DNA of 60,000 bases from Symsagittifera roscoffensis (GCF_963678635.1 NC_087064.1:29616189-29676188); one strand, 5' to 3'; shown: positions 21,846 through 34,421, numbered from the stretch's first letter. Numbers and translations are program-made. The notes: generated from the sequence alone by a model not told the origin.

Positions 21846-24800
21846 TCAATTTTTTCTTTCTTTTTCTGGTTTCTTTCTGTTGTCTACGTTTTTTGATATT
21901 TGTTCGGAAGGTTCTTTTTCTATTTTATTTAATTGTTTTTGTAAGAGTTGTGTATCAGTGTTCTGATTTTGGTTTCGATCTGAATTATTTGGAATGACTT
22001 TAAGTCCTGTAAAAGAGTATAATTGAGTAAATTCTCTATGTGCGTACTCTTTTAATTGTAAGGTAAAAGGTTGTTTCAATGTTGAACGATTTCTTATTTG
22101 TTCAAGTCTGTAAGGTTGTATGTTACATCCGTGGGTTTACCAGTTATTTGATATGGTCCTTTTCGGAGTGATTCTGATTTTTTAGAGATTCTTTTTTGCG
22201 TTGTAAAGTTTAAAATTAAAACCTATTTTCCGATTTTTAAATTTGTAGCTGGGGTAAATCGAAAATTCATTTGGAAGTTTTTGTTTTGTCTTTGTAACAA
22301 TTTTTTTGTTACTTTCTGGTAAATTTCGTTGTGTTTTTGTCTCTGTTTAAAATCCATTCGGTGTGTGTACCGGAAGCTTATTTTAAAAATTGTGAATGAT
22401 GAAAGTGATCTTCATCGTGGGTATGTTCTGGTAGATTGTGACAATTGATTCTTTCGTGGGTTGGTATTAACCTTGTGTATTTTTTGAAGCATTTGCTGTG
22501 AACAATATCGGTTTCCGTAGTTTTTGGTTAAAAACCATTTCATAGGGTGATTGTTCTAAAGTTTTTATTATTTGTGAGTTATAAGATAGTAGGAATAGTT
22601 TTACATCTGTTGAATATTCAGTATATCGTGTGTCATTTCCGTTAATGATATATCTAAGGTATTCGTGTAGTGAACGGTTAATGCCTTCGACCGAGCCATC
22701 AGTCCAGGGTGCATGAGATGTACGTGGTTTGTGTTTAATGTTATTTAAGTGACATAGTGTAATGATTTCTTTGTTTATAAAATCAAAGCCATTGTCTGTA
22801 ACAAAGATTTCAGGTAAACCGAATTTTGCTATCCAATGTTCTTAAAGTGTTGTATGTGCATAGTAAGCATTACAATGAGGTACTGGGTTAAGTGCTACGT
22901 AGTGTGTGAATGCGTCTACTATTACTATTATATATGAGTTTCCTTCTGATAATGGTGACATTGGTCCTTTTGTATCGAAAAAGTATCTGTGATTAAAATA
23001 TAGTTTTTGTGCTTTAAAATCTTGTTTTTATGCAATTTGTTTTTGATTTGGTTATGGTTTGTTTAATTGACATGTTATGCAATCGTTGCATAATACTTTT
23101 ATGCAAATCGGTGCATTCGGGAAATAAACATTTTGTGTAAAAATTGAATATCTTTTTTCTGCTACTGAGTGTCCTTAAGTGTGTAAAGAGTGAGAGGTAT
23201 GAAAAGCTGTAAGCATCATACTTAATGGTAAGCAGGGTTTTTTGGTATCGGGTGTTTGGTATTCTAGGATATCCGTGTTTTCATTGATTAAGGTGTCGTT
23301 AAATTTTCTGAAGTATCTATGAAGGGTTTAGTTTCCCAGTATGGTTGTATCGGCTTTCAGTGGCTTGGTTTTATATTTGTGGCAAGATTTTAATTGTCTA
23401 ATGACTGGGTCAAGGTTTTGATGTTTTTGTAAGAGTTTGAGTGTCACTTTTTCTGTTATTAGTAGAAAAGTGTTTTCAATTTCCAATTTTGACAGAGGTA
23501 TTGTATCTAGTGGGTCATGAAGGTTAAAACATGGTTAATTATATATTTTGAATCAGTATTTGGTAGGCCTGATAAACTTACATTATCAGTGAAATTTTCT
23601 TTTTCTATTAAAGGGAACAGATCTTTTTTATATAGTTTTTATTTGAGTGGTTTTTGCTGGGTATTGTTTTTTATCCATTAAGAGTATGGTATCGGTTTAA
23701 ATGTAGATGTTTCTAGTGAAATCTACTTCGTAGTGATTGTTTTGGCAATGAAGATATAGTGGAAAATGTTGTAGATTATTTATTTGTGATTGTTCTACTT
23801 CAGTTTTTCCTGCATATTTGCAATGTAATCTTGGTGATGTTTTCTCTTTTGCAAGGAAAAACTATATAGTTTGTGGTATTTCAACTGTTGTTTTTCGTGT
23901 CATTAATTCAGGTGGTATTTTTCTACTGAGAGTATCGGGTAGTGCAATGTTTTTTCCTGCTGTCCAAACTATAAGTAAGTTTGGAAATTTCATTAAAATA
24001 AGTTGAAATCTGTAAACTTTATGGTTTGGGTTTGATTTTTGAGTAAAGAGAAAAATTATAGGTTTATGGTCTGTGAATAATACTGTTGGATATTTAGATC
24101 CAAGTATTAAAAATTCATACTCTTTAAAGGTATATATTATAGCTATGCATTCTCTCACAAGGGTAAAGAGTCTGAGTTCAGCTTGTGTAAATAGTCTAGA
24201 ATTTTCTGAAATGAGGTTCATTTGATTTGTTCCATTGTGAGATTGTAAAAATGCTGCGCCGATGTCAAAATTGGAGGCGTCGCACATAGCATAAATTGGT
24301 TGATCGGGATTTGGAATAGTGTTTGATAACTGTTCGGTGAGAAGAGTTTGTATCTCTTCGAATCGCTTTTGATGTTCTGTTGTCCATTCGAAATTATTTT
24401 GCTGTCTAAGGATGTTGTAAAATGGTCTTATATATAGCTGCGTTTTGTATACTTTGTATACGTATTTACTTAAGAAATTCAACATTCCAAGAAACTCTTC
24501 TATTTTTTTCTTATTTGAAGGTTGTTGAAGTTTTTGGATTGCGTCTATACGATATTTCAATGGAGTTATAGTGTTTTTTTCTATAATATGTCCAATGAAT
24601 TTTATTCGTGTTAGGAAAAAGTGTGATTTATTTGGGGCTACTTTCAAGTTTTCTCGTAGTAATATCTGATGATATTTTTCTAAGACAGTTAACATTTCAT
24701 TTTTTGTTTGTGATTGCTTAAAAATATCGTCTAACTATGTAATTGCCTTTTTATTGATTAAAACTGGTCTGAAAGTTTTACTCATAAATGCTGAAAATGC

Positions 24801-26290
24801 TGCACCTCCATAGAATATTCTGTTGAATTCGATTGTTGATTTCCAATAACAAATTGTTTTAATCGGCGTGATTGTTCATCTAGTGGCATCTGTTTATATG
24901 CACTATTCATGTCTGATGTTGTGACGTAATTGCCGTTTATTTTTAAGATAATTACTTCAATTGGTTCAATAGACCAATTACATTTAGATTCATCAATGAG
25001 TGAATTTAAATATCTTGCATCTAGAACGATTATTAATGATTTTCCTTTCGCTAAGATGATAACGGGATTTATAAAAGCGTTACATTTTGGCTGTTTTTCT
25101 TTATTTACTGGAGAGATGATTACATATTGTTCTAGTATTTCAAGTAATCGGTTAATTTTATCTTGCAAGTGAATTGGGACTTTACTTGCTCGTTGTTTTT
25201 TGAAAACTGCGTCAGGTTTTAGGGGTAAATGTAATGGTGAATTTATTTTTCCTACATCAAGTTTTGATGTTGCGTTAACTTTTGAGTAATTTAATAATAG
25301 GTCAGCTAGTGTTATCTGAGAGTGTTGAAAATAAAACCTTGTTAGAAGTTTTTGCTGTTCTGTCGTAATTTTTGAAGTTTGAAAGCTTGGTTTGAAATAG
25401 GGTGTTTTCGTGAAATAATCTGTATTACGTTTTTCATTGCTTAAATTCTTATTAATTGACAATTCTTCATTAAGAAATGTTGATTGACATATGTCTAATG
25501 GTTGTAAAATATTATTACGCTATACGCTATTTCTTTTGTGGGAGAAATTGTCGCGTTAGTTTCACAATAACCTAAGAGTCCTAGTGTTAAGTTTATTTTA
25601 TATGGAGATTTGTTATATATGTGTAGAGAAATCATATCAGAGTTTGAGTCTTTCATGTATTTAATAGATGAAATTGTTACTCGGAAAAATTTGTGAATTG
25701 GTCTGAATTCAAGGTCAGACATAAAGAGATGTTGTTTGTTTTGCTCTTTGTCATATTGGTGAATTTGTTTGATCGAAAAATTATACATGTTTCCTGATAA
25801 AGGTTTTAGGTATTTTAGTTTCTGATTGTATATGGGGTAAAATTTTGAGAAAAATGGTGGTTGTTTGTTTATTCTTTGAAAAATTGTCAGAGAGGTTTTT
25901 TTCATTCTAGTGTATTTGTCCTTTATATGAATTTTACTATTTAAGATATTTATTGTTGGTATATATTTAATAAAAAATGGTATTCCAATGATATTGTGTT
26001 TAAATCAGTGATATGGAAGGTTTGTTTAAATGGTTTGCTCATGAGTTTGTTTTGTTCCATTGTTCGAGTGGGAACAAGGAAGAGTTGTATTTGTCCATAG
26101 TTTGTTAAGATTGATCCTTGTGCGGTTGCTAGTCTGCTTTGTGTTTTGAAGGGTATCAGTTCTGGATGTAAAATTTTGATCTCATTCCAAGTGGGAATGT
26201 TTACAATGTTTGATTCTGCTCCAGAATCGATTAAAAAATCTTTTTCAAGGTCTGGTGTTTGCAATTGTTTTGATTTTGGACTTTCTAAAA
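21846..26290 (-). pseudogene. pol: protease, reverse transcriptase, RNase H, integrase (broken)
   Basis: Protease: DSGA active-site motif at 26228-26217, followed by ATAQG. Reverse transcriptase: fingers and palm at 25200-24800 (FINPVIILAKGKSL, then VTTSDMNSAYKQMPL), with a frameshift near 24800. The Tyr of the YxDD box is a TAG stop (24735-24737) ahead of an intact Leu-Asp-Asp. RNase H: MCDASNFDIGAAF near 24280 and a FTDHKPI motif further on. Integrase: Cys-x2-Cys zinc residues near 23080, a TDNGFDF motif near 22800 and a SHAPWTDGSVEGIN motif near 22700, interrupted by several stops. The charged C-terminus ends at 21846. The RT motifs place it on the Ty3/gypsy side of LTR elements. Confidence 0.85.
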
Positions 26291-27021
26291 GAAGTGGAAT
26301 TGTCCTTTTTTTTCTTTTTTTAAAAGTGTTTCTTTAGGTATGTTTTGATAAATGTTATTTGTGCTTGAGCATTCTGTGGGTTTTTCTTCTTTTATTTCTT
26401 CTACTTTTTTTCTAATTTTTTTTGTTGTGCTATTTGATTGATACTGGTCTTGTATAATAGTTTCATCATGTTAATTCAAATTGTGTTTTTTGTTTCACTT
26501 TCGCTATCTGTGAATTCGCAATTGATGTTGTTTAGTTGCAATTCTGCGCTTTCGTTATTGTCAATACCGGTGGGGTCTGGTTGAGTTACTTTAGTCGATT
26601 TAGTTGACTTATTTGTCTTTGATGTTTAGGTGTGTTACTCCTATAATTTTGTTGTGAATTTTGATAAAGTGTGTTTTTCCTATGTGGCGATTGAGAGTAG
26701 TTTCTTTGTCCTTTATTATAGCTTGAGCTTCTGTTCTGTGAATTATCGCGTGATCTATTTTGATGATTATTATATTTTGATATGTAGTTTTATTAATCGC
26801 GTGATCGATTAATTTGATATCTAGGGTTTTGATTGTTTGAATAGTTTTTATTCCGATCGTTAGAATAATTTCGATTGCATGAAGAGTTTCTAGATCTATG
26901 ATTTGAATAATTTCGATTTCTAGAATTGGAATGGGATCTGTCGTTAAATCTGTGTTGATTTGATTTTGATCTTGAAAAGTTATTTTGATATTGACTGTTT
27001 CGACTATGTCATCGACTAAAC

Positions 27022-29804
27022 CTAATTTGTGAGAAACTTTGTGAATTTCTTTGGTATGGTGATCGTCTTCTTTAATTTTTTATTATAGGGTGATTGTTGT
27101 CTAGAGTAGTTGGAGTTATTTGGAAGGGGTTTTCCTAAATTATTATTGCTAAGATTGTTTTTGTTGGGTAAATTTTGATCTTTCTTCATGTATTGATGAA
27201 AAAATTTGTTGGGTTCTCTATGTTTTTGTGGTTTATTTTGATTATCTTGTTGTTTTTGTTTGCATTCAGCGATACTGTGTCCGTATCGTTGACAATAATT
27301 ACAACATTTTTGGAATGATTGTTTGCCTTCGAAATTTGGGTTTTTCTCGTAAATGTTCCAAATTTTGGTAATTTTTTCGAACATAAACAATAAGAGCCGT
27401 TCATATAGTTTATGTGTTAAGTAATGGTCTGGATGTTGTTTACATATTGTAGTTTTAAGTTTTCTGTTTCTTCCAATTTCATAGTGATTTCTATTTGTTC
27501 TAGTTTATCTACTAGTTTCCTAAAATCTAAATTTGGTTCTCGGATTGAGGAAGGATGTGATGCTCTCTTTTTTATTGCTATTTTTCGTAATTGAGGTGTT
27601 AGAGTCATCATTAGAATTTCTGTCATTTTTGTGTTTTTATAATCATGAGTATAAAGTGAATATGGTTTTCGGACTAGTGTTTCTATTCTTACTGCCAGTT
27701 TTCTTATTGTTTCATTGGGAGTCTACGAATTTCATTGCATAAAACTCTTTGATGTTGTTTGTTTCTTTCTGAGTCAAACTTTTTTGAAAATTCGTGTGTG
27801 AATCTTTTCCAATCTGATTTTATTTCTATAGGTAAAACTGAAAACCATTTTTGAGCTGCGCCGTCAAGTGTAGTTTGGATTAGAGTTGTGCGTCTATGTA
27901 TCCAATTTTGATTGAGTGGCGTTTTTACTGGTTCAGGTCCTTTATTTAGAATTAAATTTGCTGTGACTGCGTTTAGATAGTCTTCTACAGAGTATTCAGG
28001 ATCTGTGCCTGCAAATACCATTAGTGTTTTATTTGATGTTATTGATGATCCAACCGTTAGATATGGATTCATAGTCATTTGTAGGGATTCTGCGGCATGT
28101 GGCGTTTGTGAAAAATTTGTTAATTGGCTTTTTGTTATTTCGTGTTGTTGTACATACTATGGTAGTTAGATTTCATTATGCATCTGAGTTGGTTGATATG
28201 AAAGTGTATTAACTGAATTTTGTTGTTGAAAATTATGATTGTAAGGTGTTGGGTTAGTTCTAGGTTGTCCTATTTGTTCATTTTGTATGTATGGTTCGAA
28301 AATATCTGGTTGATCAATACTGGTCTTTGGTTTGAGGAAAATTGTTGATGATTCTGATTATAGTATTCATCATCGTCTGATGAAGAATAATTTTGTGCGT
28401 AATGATGAGGTTGATTTTTAGTAGAGTATTTATTTGTATTGTTTTTACGTTGTTGAAAAAATGGGTAGTTTCCATTTTGTTCTTGCGAGGATCGTGGTTG
28501 ATCATGAAAATTTACTGAGTTTAAAATTGATTGTGGTACGTTTTGGGTTTGTGTAAATATTTGAGTATTTGTTTTAGTTTTTGTCGTTTTTGGTCCATTG
28601 ACATAGTGGTAATTGTGTTCTGCAAAATTATTTCTGTGTTGTTCGTATGATGGCTTTGTTACGGGTCGAAATGTTTGGTAATCCATCTGTGAACATTTTT
28701 GTGTAACAGAGGGTTTTACTGTGGATTGTATGATTGTTTGTTGTAACGTTGGATTTTTTAGTTTTGGAGTTGTAAAATTTGGTTGAATAGGAGAGATGCT
28801 TCGTTGTGCTTCTGTTGTTGTTATTGTTCCAACAATTTCTTCGTTTACAAAACGTGATGGGGTTTGTATATCTTTTTGTGTAAGATTTTTTGTTCCATTT
28901 CAATTATCATTATTTATGAATGTAGAATTTAAACTATAATTTCCTGTCCTTTCAGCGAGGAATGAATTGTATTTTAAAGGTGTTGCGTCAACTGTAAGTG
29001 GATATACTCTAATATAATCTTTTTAATAGAAATAGTGCTAATTGCTTGACTTGATATATCTGTTGGTATTTTGATAAATAATTCACAAGATCATTCAGGG
29101 TCCCATACACAGTCTGATTGTTCTGCTAGTACTGTTTCATCATCTGTACTTTGTGGTCAAAAACGTTGTCCTGCTTGTTCAATAAGATCAATATTGTGAC
29201 TAAAATAAAAGATTATGAACCATGCTAAGATTTTTTGTAAATCGTGTTTAACATTTTGTGTTATTTGATCATTTGTTAGGTATTCTCGGATTGCATTTAA
29301 AAGTTTTGAAAATATGTGTATTTCCTGTCGTGCAATTGTATGCCGAGATGTTTGAGTGGGTGAATCGCATTGAGGTTCATCTAACTCTAATATAGATAAA
29401 TAGCTATAGAGAAGTGAGAATACGTCGTTGGTAAATTTTGAGTTTGCTCTTTGTGAGTTTTGGTGTTGTATGTATTTGATGTTTTGCGTAACTTTTTTTG
29501 AGAATTCAATATCTACATCGTCAGTTTGAATGAGATATCTGTTATGAAATGCATTTGGTGATCTGAATTCTATTGTGTAGAATCAAAAGTGTGATGTGAG
29601 ACTACATATACCTTTAAGATAAGGATCGAGAAGTTGTCTTTTTATTTTTACATCTGGAAATTTTTTTGTGCACGGACTTTCTCCTTTTTCGAATAAGTTT
29701 GCAATTAAATTTTTCAGAAACTCTATTTGTTCGCGACGTTCAGCTAATGGTGATATTAAAAATGGAAGTACTGAGTTTTCTGAGTTATCTTCAGTTCGAG
29801 TCAT
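27022..29804 (-). pseudogene. gag polyprotein gene, broken
   Basis: Starts at an ATG (29804) and runs as about 930 codons in pieces. The N-terminal third (29804-28900) is open apart from a few stops and I recognise no domain in it. An Asn/Gln-rich linker follows (28686-28270). The capsid-like domain is at 28078-27417 (FAGTDPEYSVEDYLNAV, then GAAQKWFSVLP), typical of Ty3/gypsy Gag. The nucleocapsid has one zinc knuckle C-x2-C-x4-H-x4-C (CNYCQRYGHSIAEC, 27262-27303). Downstream (about 27010-26600) is a frame of Arg/Asn/Ser/Tyr repeats (RNYSN-type), probably nucleic-acid binding. The many stops show it is not functional. Confidence 0.8.
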
Positions 29805-30270
29805 TTTTGTGTTGTTTTACTGTTGTTGTGTAATTTTTAATGTGTCTTATTGGTTGATTCCAATTGTACAAACGTATTGGTTTGTTTGTGAAGCAATTTT
29901 TTATTTTACATTTGCTTTTTACTGGTGCTTGTGATGTGGTTTCTGAATCTGTGAAATATAATTGATCGTCTATTTGGTGATTTTTGTTTATTGATTTTTT
30001 TAAATTATGAAGTTCGTGTATTGCGGTTGTTTCTGATTCTGAGACTGCGTTTCTTCGTTTTGAAAATCTTTTCCTAAAAATTTATTTTTGTTTGTTTATT
30101 ATCTTTTTTCTAAGTGTTTGTCTTTTTGTTCTTATATATCCTACTGATTGTCTGTGTGGTGTGATTACGAGGTCGTATTTCTCGTTGTTAATCAAACAAT
30201 TTTGCTTATGATTGTTTGTTTGTTTCCTAAATTGTCTCTTGACATAAGGTTTAGGATGATTGATGCACAA
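29791..30270 (-). pseudogene. Basic ORF upstream of and overlapping gag
   Basis: About 160 codons upstream of gag, open from about 30270 apart from one TAA at 30082-30084. It is rich in Lys, Arg and Asn (for example YIRTKRQTLRKK), and its TGA stop (29791-29793) overlaps the gag ATG by 14 nt in a different frame. The overlap suggests reinitiation or frameshift coupling in the ancestor. No family is recognised and its true start is unclear; it may begin from a splice junction. Confidence 0.4.
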
Positions 30271-31523
30271 TCTGGATTAGTGTTTCTAATGCCGTAAACT
30301 GTTAGTTCTTACTTTTTTTGTGGTTAGCTTAAATTGGGTCGTATATTTGGGTTGGAAAGAAAGCGTATATCGATTCCAAAGATTGATTTGTATTTTCTTG
30401 TGACTAATTCTAAGCTATAATTTGACCTATTTAATCTTATTTAGGGGTTATGATTTGTGATCAAGGGTTGGAGAATAGTAAATTGATCCACAAGGTTCAG
30501 GTATAAACAGAACGCAAGTAGTTCGTTAGCTACTATTTGATGACTGAATAAGCTCAAGTGTTTTAGCCTGGGTCATCTAAGAGAAGTGGGATCAAGTGAA
30601 GGATGATTAACCGAAGTTCTTCACTGTTTAGCTTAATTAAAATGGTTAGTTTTTCGAAAATTTTCTGGTAATTCTGAATACTTTGATAAGGGTTGGGTAG
30701 TGAATCGACGTTTGAGGTCGTTAGGCACTAAGTAAAAGAGGAGTAGGAGAGCAAAATTGTTCTATTCGATCCAAGGATAGGCCTTGATGATCAGAGATTT
30801 AAATATTTAGAAATTTAAAAATTAAGATATAATTTAATTTAAAGATCCAAGGGAAGCCTTGATGATCTGTTATTTAAATGAATTTAATTTAAGTGAAAGC
30901 AAGGGTAAGCCTTGATAGTTTTGAAATTAGAGAGTTAAGGTTATGTGTTAGTTTTGATGATTGTTATTTTTGAAATTCGCTGTTATGTTTTAGGTGATGA
31001 AGCTGGGATGATGTGATTCATTATAATACTAACAATTTATGATTTATACTAACTAATTTTTGTATTTTTATATTTAATAAAGGTTTTTTCAAGATGTCAT
31101 TTAATTTACAGCTGATTTAAGGAAAACAACAATTGTTGTTTTTATCAGTCGATTTTGTACAATTAATAGAGTAGCGCCATTAAAGGTTATTTGAAAAATT
31201 TTTTCTTTTCAAATATTATGTCAGTAAATGAAAATTTAAATTTAAAAATTACTGCTGGTAGTTTTCTAAATACAAAAGTTTGATCTCGTTTTTGTCGTAC
31301 TATCAAAAAATCAATTGTTAGATTTCTTCCTTGTCGTATGTCGTTTCTTGTTCGACGTCGTCTTCCAATACCGGGAAGTTCTCGTATTGTTCGGAATATT
31401 GGATCTGATCTATTGAGGCGTAGAGACATATCTACTAAATTTTGTTTTATAACATTTTTATGAAATGTCGTATTTGTCTAATTCTAATCTAAATTTTGTC
31501 TAATTCTAGGTTAGTTAAGGTCT
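30271..31523 (-). other. 5' leader of the retroelement
   Basis: About 1.25 kb between the primer-binding site and the first ORF. It holds three short 'gatccaagg..aagccttgatgatc' repeats (about 30765-30925) and an 80-codon Arg-rich frame (31429-31187, with GRRRRTRNDIRQGR) that might be a small leader ORF. Confidence 0.4.
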
Positions 31524-31547
31524 GTTCGAGACTTGTGGTCGCACCAG
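31524..31547 (-). promoter_or_regulatory. Candidate primer-binding site
   Basis: Two bases inside the 5' LTR the minus strand reads 'tggtgcgaccacaagtctcg', followed by 'aac'. It starts with TGG and has a T-loop-like 'ctcgaac' at the expected distance, as for pairing to a tRNA 3' end. I cannot name the tRNA. Confidence 0.55.
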
Positions 31548-31548
31548 A

Positions 31549-31927
31549 TGAGTTATGTATGGATTACTATACTCATAGAGTAATTTCAGATAAGGTGCAC
31601 CGTCTACTCGTCACGCTATCTTATTTTCGGCCGGATAGATTCGTGCAACTTCTTAGTCCAATACCAATCTTAATCTTACTCTTATATCTTCTAATCTCAA
31701 TAGATCTAGTGTACACCTGTTTACGCGAGTTAGTTGCAGAATGAGAACAACTGTATTCTAAGTTTAATTCAAATTGTTCTGGTGTTGAAACTACAAGTAG
31801 TTTCAACACTTTAAAAATAAATAGGTTGTTAGTTTTACGGAATATGATTGGTTAGTATTTAATACTTTATAAAGATAAAATATCATAAATATAACCAATC
31901 ATAAATACTAGTTTCGATCTGGTTCCA
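31549..31927 (-). repeat. 5' LTR of the 15.8-kb element
   Basis: Same length and ends as the 3' LTR. The 12-bp hairpin is conserved at 31782-31809. Flanked outside by the 'gaac' target duplication (31928-31931). Confidence 0.9.
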
Positions 31928-31931
31928 GAAC

Positions 31932-33120
31932 CGAACGGAAGACAATAAAATTTAGCCAATCAGATTTCAGTATTCTAAAAATTTCAGTATTCTAATTACG
32001 CTTGCTAATTGCAAGCATAAAGAAAATCTCAAAGAAAGAAAACGTTTTCAGGGACTTTTGATATTATACTGCTTCATTTATTTCCTTTTAATTGAACGGC
32101 AATTGATTCATTTTGATAATTGACCTCCGACTGTTTTTGTTTTCGGTCCTTCGCCCATGAGAATAACCCCCCCCCCCCTAGAAAACTTGCCCAGTGGAAC
32201 TTTCATATTACGTTAGGATTTTACAAGAGAATCGGTTTCTAAATGAAAAAAATCTTTTTCAAAAAATATGCAGAGGATCAAAATACAGCAACTTATTTCA
32301 AGGCTACCTAATTCAAATTTGCCAATCCTCATTTCAACACTGCCAAACAACACACACTGAGCAAACAAAAACATCTTATTTCAGCTCTAGTTAAGAGAGT
32401 CGAAATGGATGGAAAGCATTCGACATGATGTTTTACTTGACCCTATCCAGCGTTTTTTTGTGCAGTGAGCTTCCCACAATTATAGCTATAAACAGCATAT
32501 CCAGTAAACGATAGAATTGCTTAAAACTGTCAATTTTCAATAAATGGAAACTGTCATTGAGAGACACTTGATTTAAAATCTTGAAAAAGGCACCGTGGCA
32601 GCCAAAAATGAAAATAAACAGTTAACGAAAGACTGCCCTATATAAACTGATAAGAAAACTTCAAGACGGATGAACACCAGAAAGCGCAATGCTAATCCAA
32701 CTACAGAGTTGCAATTTTCCCCATCTGCCTGAAAACGAGAAAAAAAGATAAAGAAAGCAACGGTTTGGTGATTACTTTTGTATATATGGAGAAAAAGTGT
32801 TTTCGAATTGCTCAACTGATTTTCTTTTTTTAAATTTAACGTAGCTTATCCTAACCCAATCAATGGCCTACCCTCTGAATTTCTTCTTGAAACTATTAAT
32901 GACTCGTTCTTTGTTTGGCAATAAAGATATAAGCTTTTCATAAAGAAAAACAGAAGTTCTCATAGATGACGATTTCGTGTCATTGATATTACTAAAAAAA
33001 ACTGCTTGATGACACACATAAAACATTTCTGAGCATTACGAGGCCTAACTGTGCACTGGATATGCGCAAAATTTTGTGTCTGTATCTTCCTTGACTCCAA
33101 AAACAAATCTTTAAACATGT
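31932..33120. other. No gene recognised
   Basis: Intergenic sequence with a run of 12 C at 32167-32178. Short open frames on both strands show no motifs. Confidence 0.4.
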
Positions 33121-34160
33121 TCCAAAGTGTAAGTGGATTCAATTTACAAAACTTCCGTGGATTCCGCGTACATATGAGTGTAACGTGAAATTTGTCGGCA
33201 TATTTGTTGTGTCGCGGATTCCGCATTAAGCGAATATAGCTAGTTGTTTTTTGATTCCTTAACTGCAAGTGGATTCGGCAAAGTGTAAGCGGAATCCGCA
33301 AACTGTAAATGGATTCCGAATTTTGTTCAATACTGAACTTGCATATGAACAGTTAAAAACTAGAGCTGGAATTTTCATCTCTAGCAATGCGGAAATTAAA
33401 AGCAAGGAATCAACCATTGCCACCGGAATCCACGAACAAGTCTTACCTAAATCGGTGAATGTTATTTTTTAGTATTTTGGAAACACAACACCGAATTATT
33501 TCAATATTTGGAGTCATTGAGTTGAGAGTGTATGGAAACACAACACACAGCATATCGCCAAATTAGGTCAGTATTTGGGATTTCATCGATCCCAAATACT
33601 GATCAGTGTTTGGGATTAATGGATTGCCGAAACTGGAATAATATGGAAACAATATGGAATAAAACCATTATTTGGAGTCATTAGGTTGAGAATAATTAGA
33701 AACTCAACGCATAGCAAATTGTCGAATTAGTTCAGTATGTGGGATTTCATCAATCCCAAATACTGGTCAGTAATTGGGATTCCATTAATCCCAAACACTG
33801 ATCTAGTCAATTCCTATTCTAGTGAAATCAACTCATGTAATTGAAAGATATAATTTTAAACGCTACTACAAGTATACATTTACGTAAATGGAATCCGCAA
33901 ACAGTATGCAGATTCCACGTACACTTTTCGGATGCCGCTTACAGCTGCGGATTCCGCAACAGCTCAATTTTACACAAAGTGTTTTGGATTCCGCAAATAC
34001 GGTTGCCGATTCTGCAATTTCGTCTATTTTTGGAGCGATTTTGAGCGAAAGAGAGTTTCGAGTAATTGTTCGAGTCCATAACAGCAAAGAAAATCAAAGA
34101 AAAGTAGCAACGATGAAAATTCCGCGACAAATCTGATTTTGACCTGTTGTGGAATCCGCA
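33121..34160. repeat. Cluster of the palindrome gcggattccgc
   Basis: The 11-bp palindromic motif GCGGA(A/T)TCCGC occurs exactly at 33214-33224, 33289-33299 and 33947-33957. One-sided or one-mismatch forms occur at about 33159, 33311, 33424, 33890, 33986 and 34151. The spacing is irregular, so it is not a simple satellite. Confidence 0.6.
33511..33800. repeat. Tandem pair of ~160-bp units with hairpins
   Basis: The segment starting 'tatttggagtcatt' at about 33511 repeats at about 33671. Each unit carries an inverted repeat: 33569-33581 pairs exactly with 33589-33601 (cagtatttgggat, 7-nt loop), and 33733-33745 pairs with 33753-33765 with one mismatch. A third weaker hairpin (cagtaattgggat / atcccaaacactg) follows at about 33768. 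Confidence 0.75.
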
Positions 34161-34421
34161 TACAATGCACAAAATGCACAATTTGGCCTCGTAATGAGTT
34201 ATACAGCTGCTGAAAAGATCAGTGTTGGCTTTCGAACACCAAGTTTCTCTTGACCATTGTTAGTTGAATCAGCTCAGCAAAATCGTCAACAATTGTGTGA
34301 ATCAAAAAATTGAGCTTCGCAAAAATTCTTTCTTTTTGCAATTCTTTCTTTTTTCAATTTTTTATTTGTTGATCACATTTAAGATTAGACAATAATTTCT
34401 AGAAATACATCAATCATTTTT
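33825..34421. repeat. 0.6-kb segmental duplication, copy 1
   Basis: Starts 'aaatcaactcatgtaattga'. Almost identical to 35501-36093 apart from a small indel (extra 'aaac' near 33899) and a few substitutions. It contains six of the palindromic motif sites. Confidence 0.9.

Larger units (their letters stand above)
16083..31927 (-). mobile_element. 15.8-kb env-bearing Ty3/gypsy-like LTR retroelement (decayed)
   Basis: Two 379-bp LTRs (16083-16461 and 31549-31927) with TG...CA ends bound an internal region of 15.1 kb read on the minus strand. A 4-bp target duplication (gaac) flanks the element at 16079-16082 and 31928-31931. Order from the 5' LTR: leader, a basic ORF, gag, protease, reverse transcriptase, RNase H, integrase, a Pro/Thr/Gln-rich ORF, env-like gene, 3' LTR. 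The LTRs differ at roughly 20 sites (about 5 %). Every gene carries stops or frameshifts, so this copy is dead. The size is two to three times that of usual gypsy elements. The RT style and layout resemble retrovirus-like members of the Ty3/gypsy side of Ortervirales; a tree would be needed to place it. Confidence 0.9.

Noticed and set aside
33866-34181. Overlapping ORFs in both strands of the 0.6-kb duplication
   Set aside because: Open frames on both strands arise from the palindromic gcggattccgc sites, and no protein motif is present.
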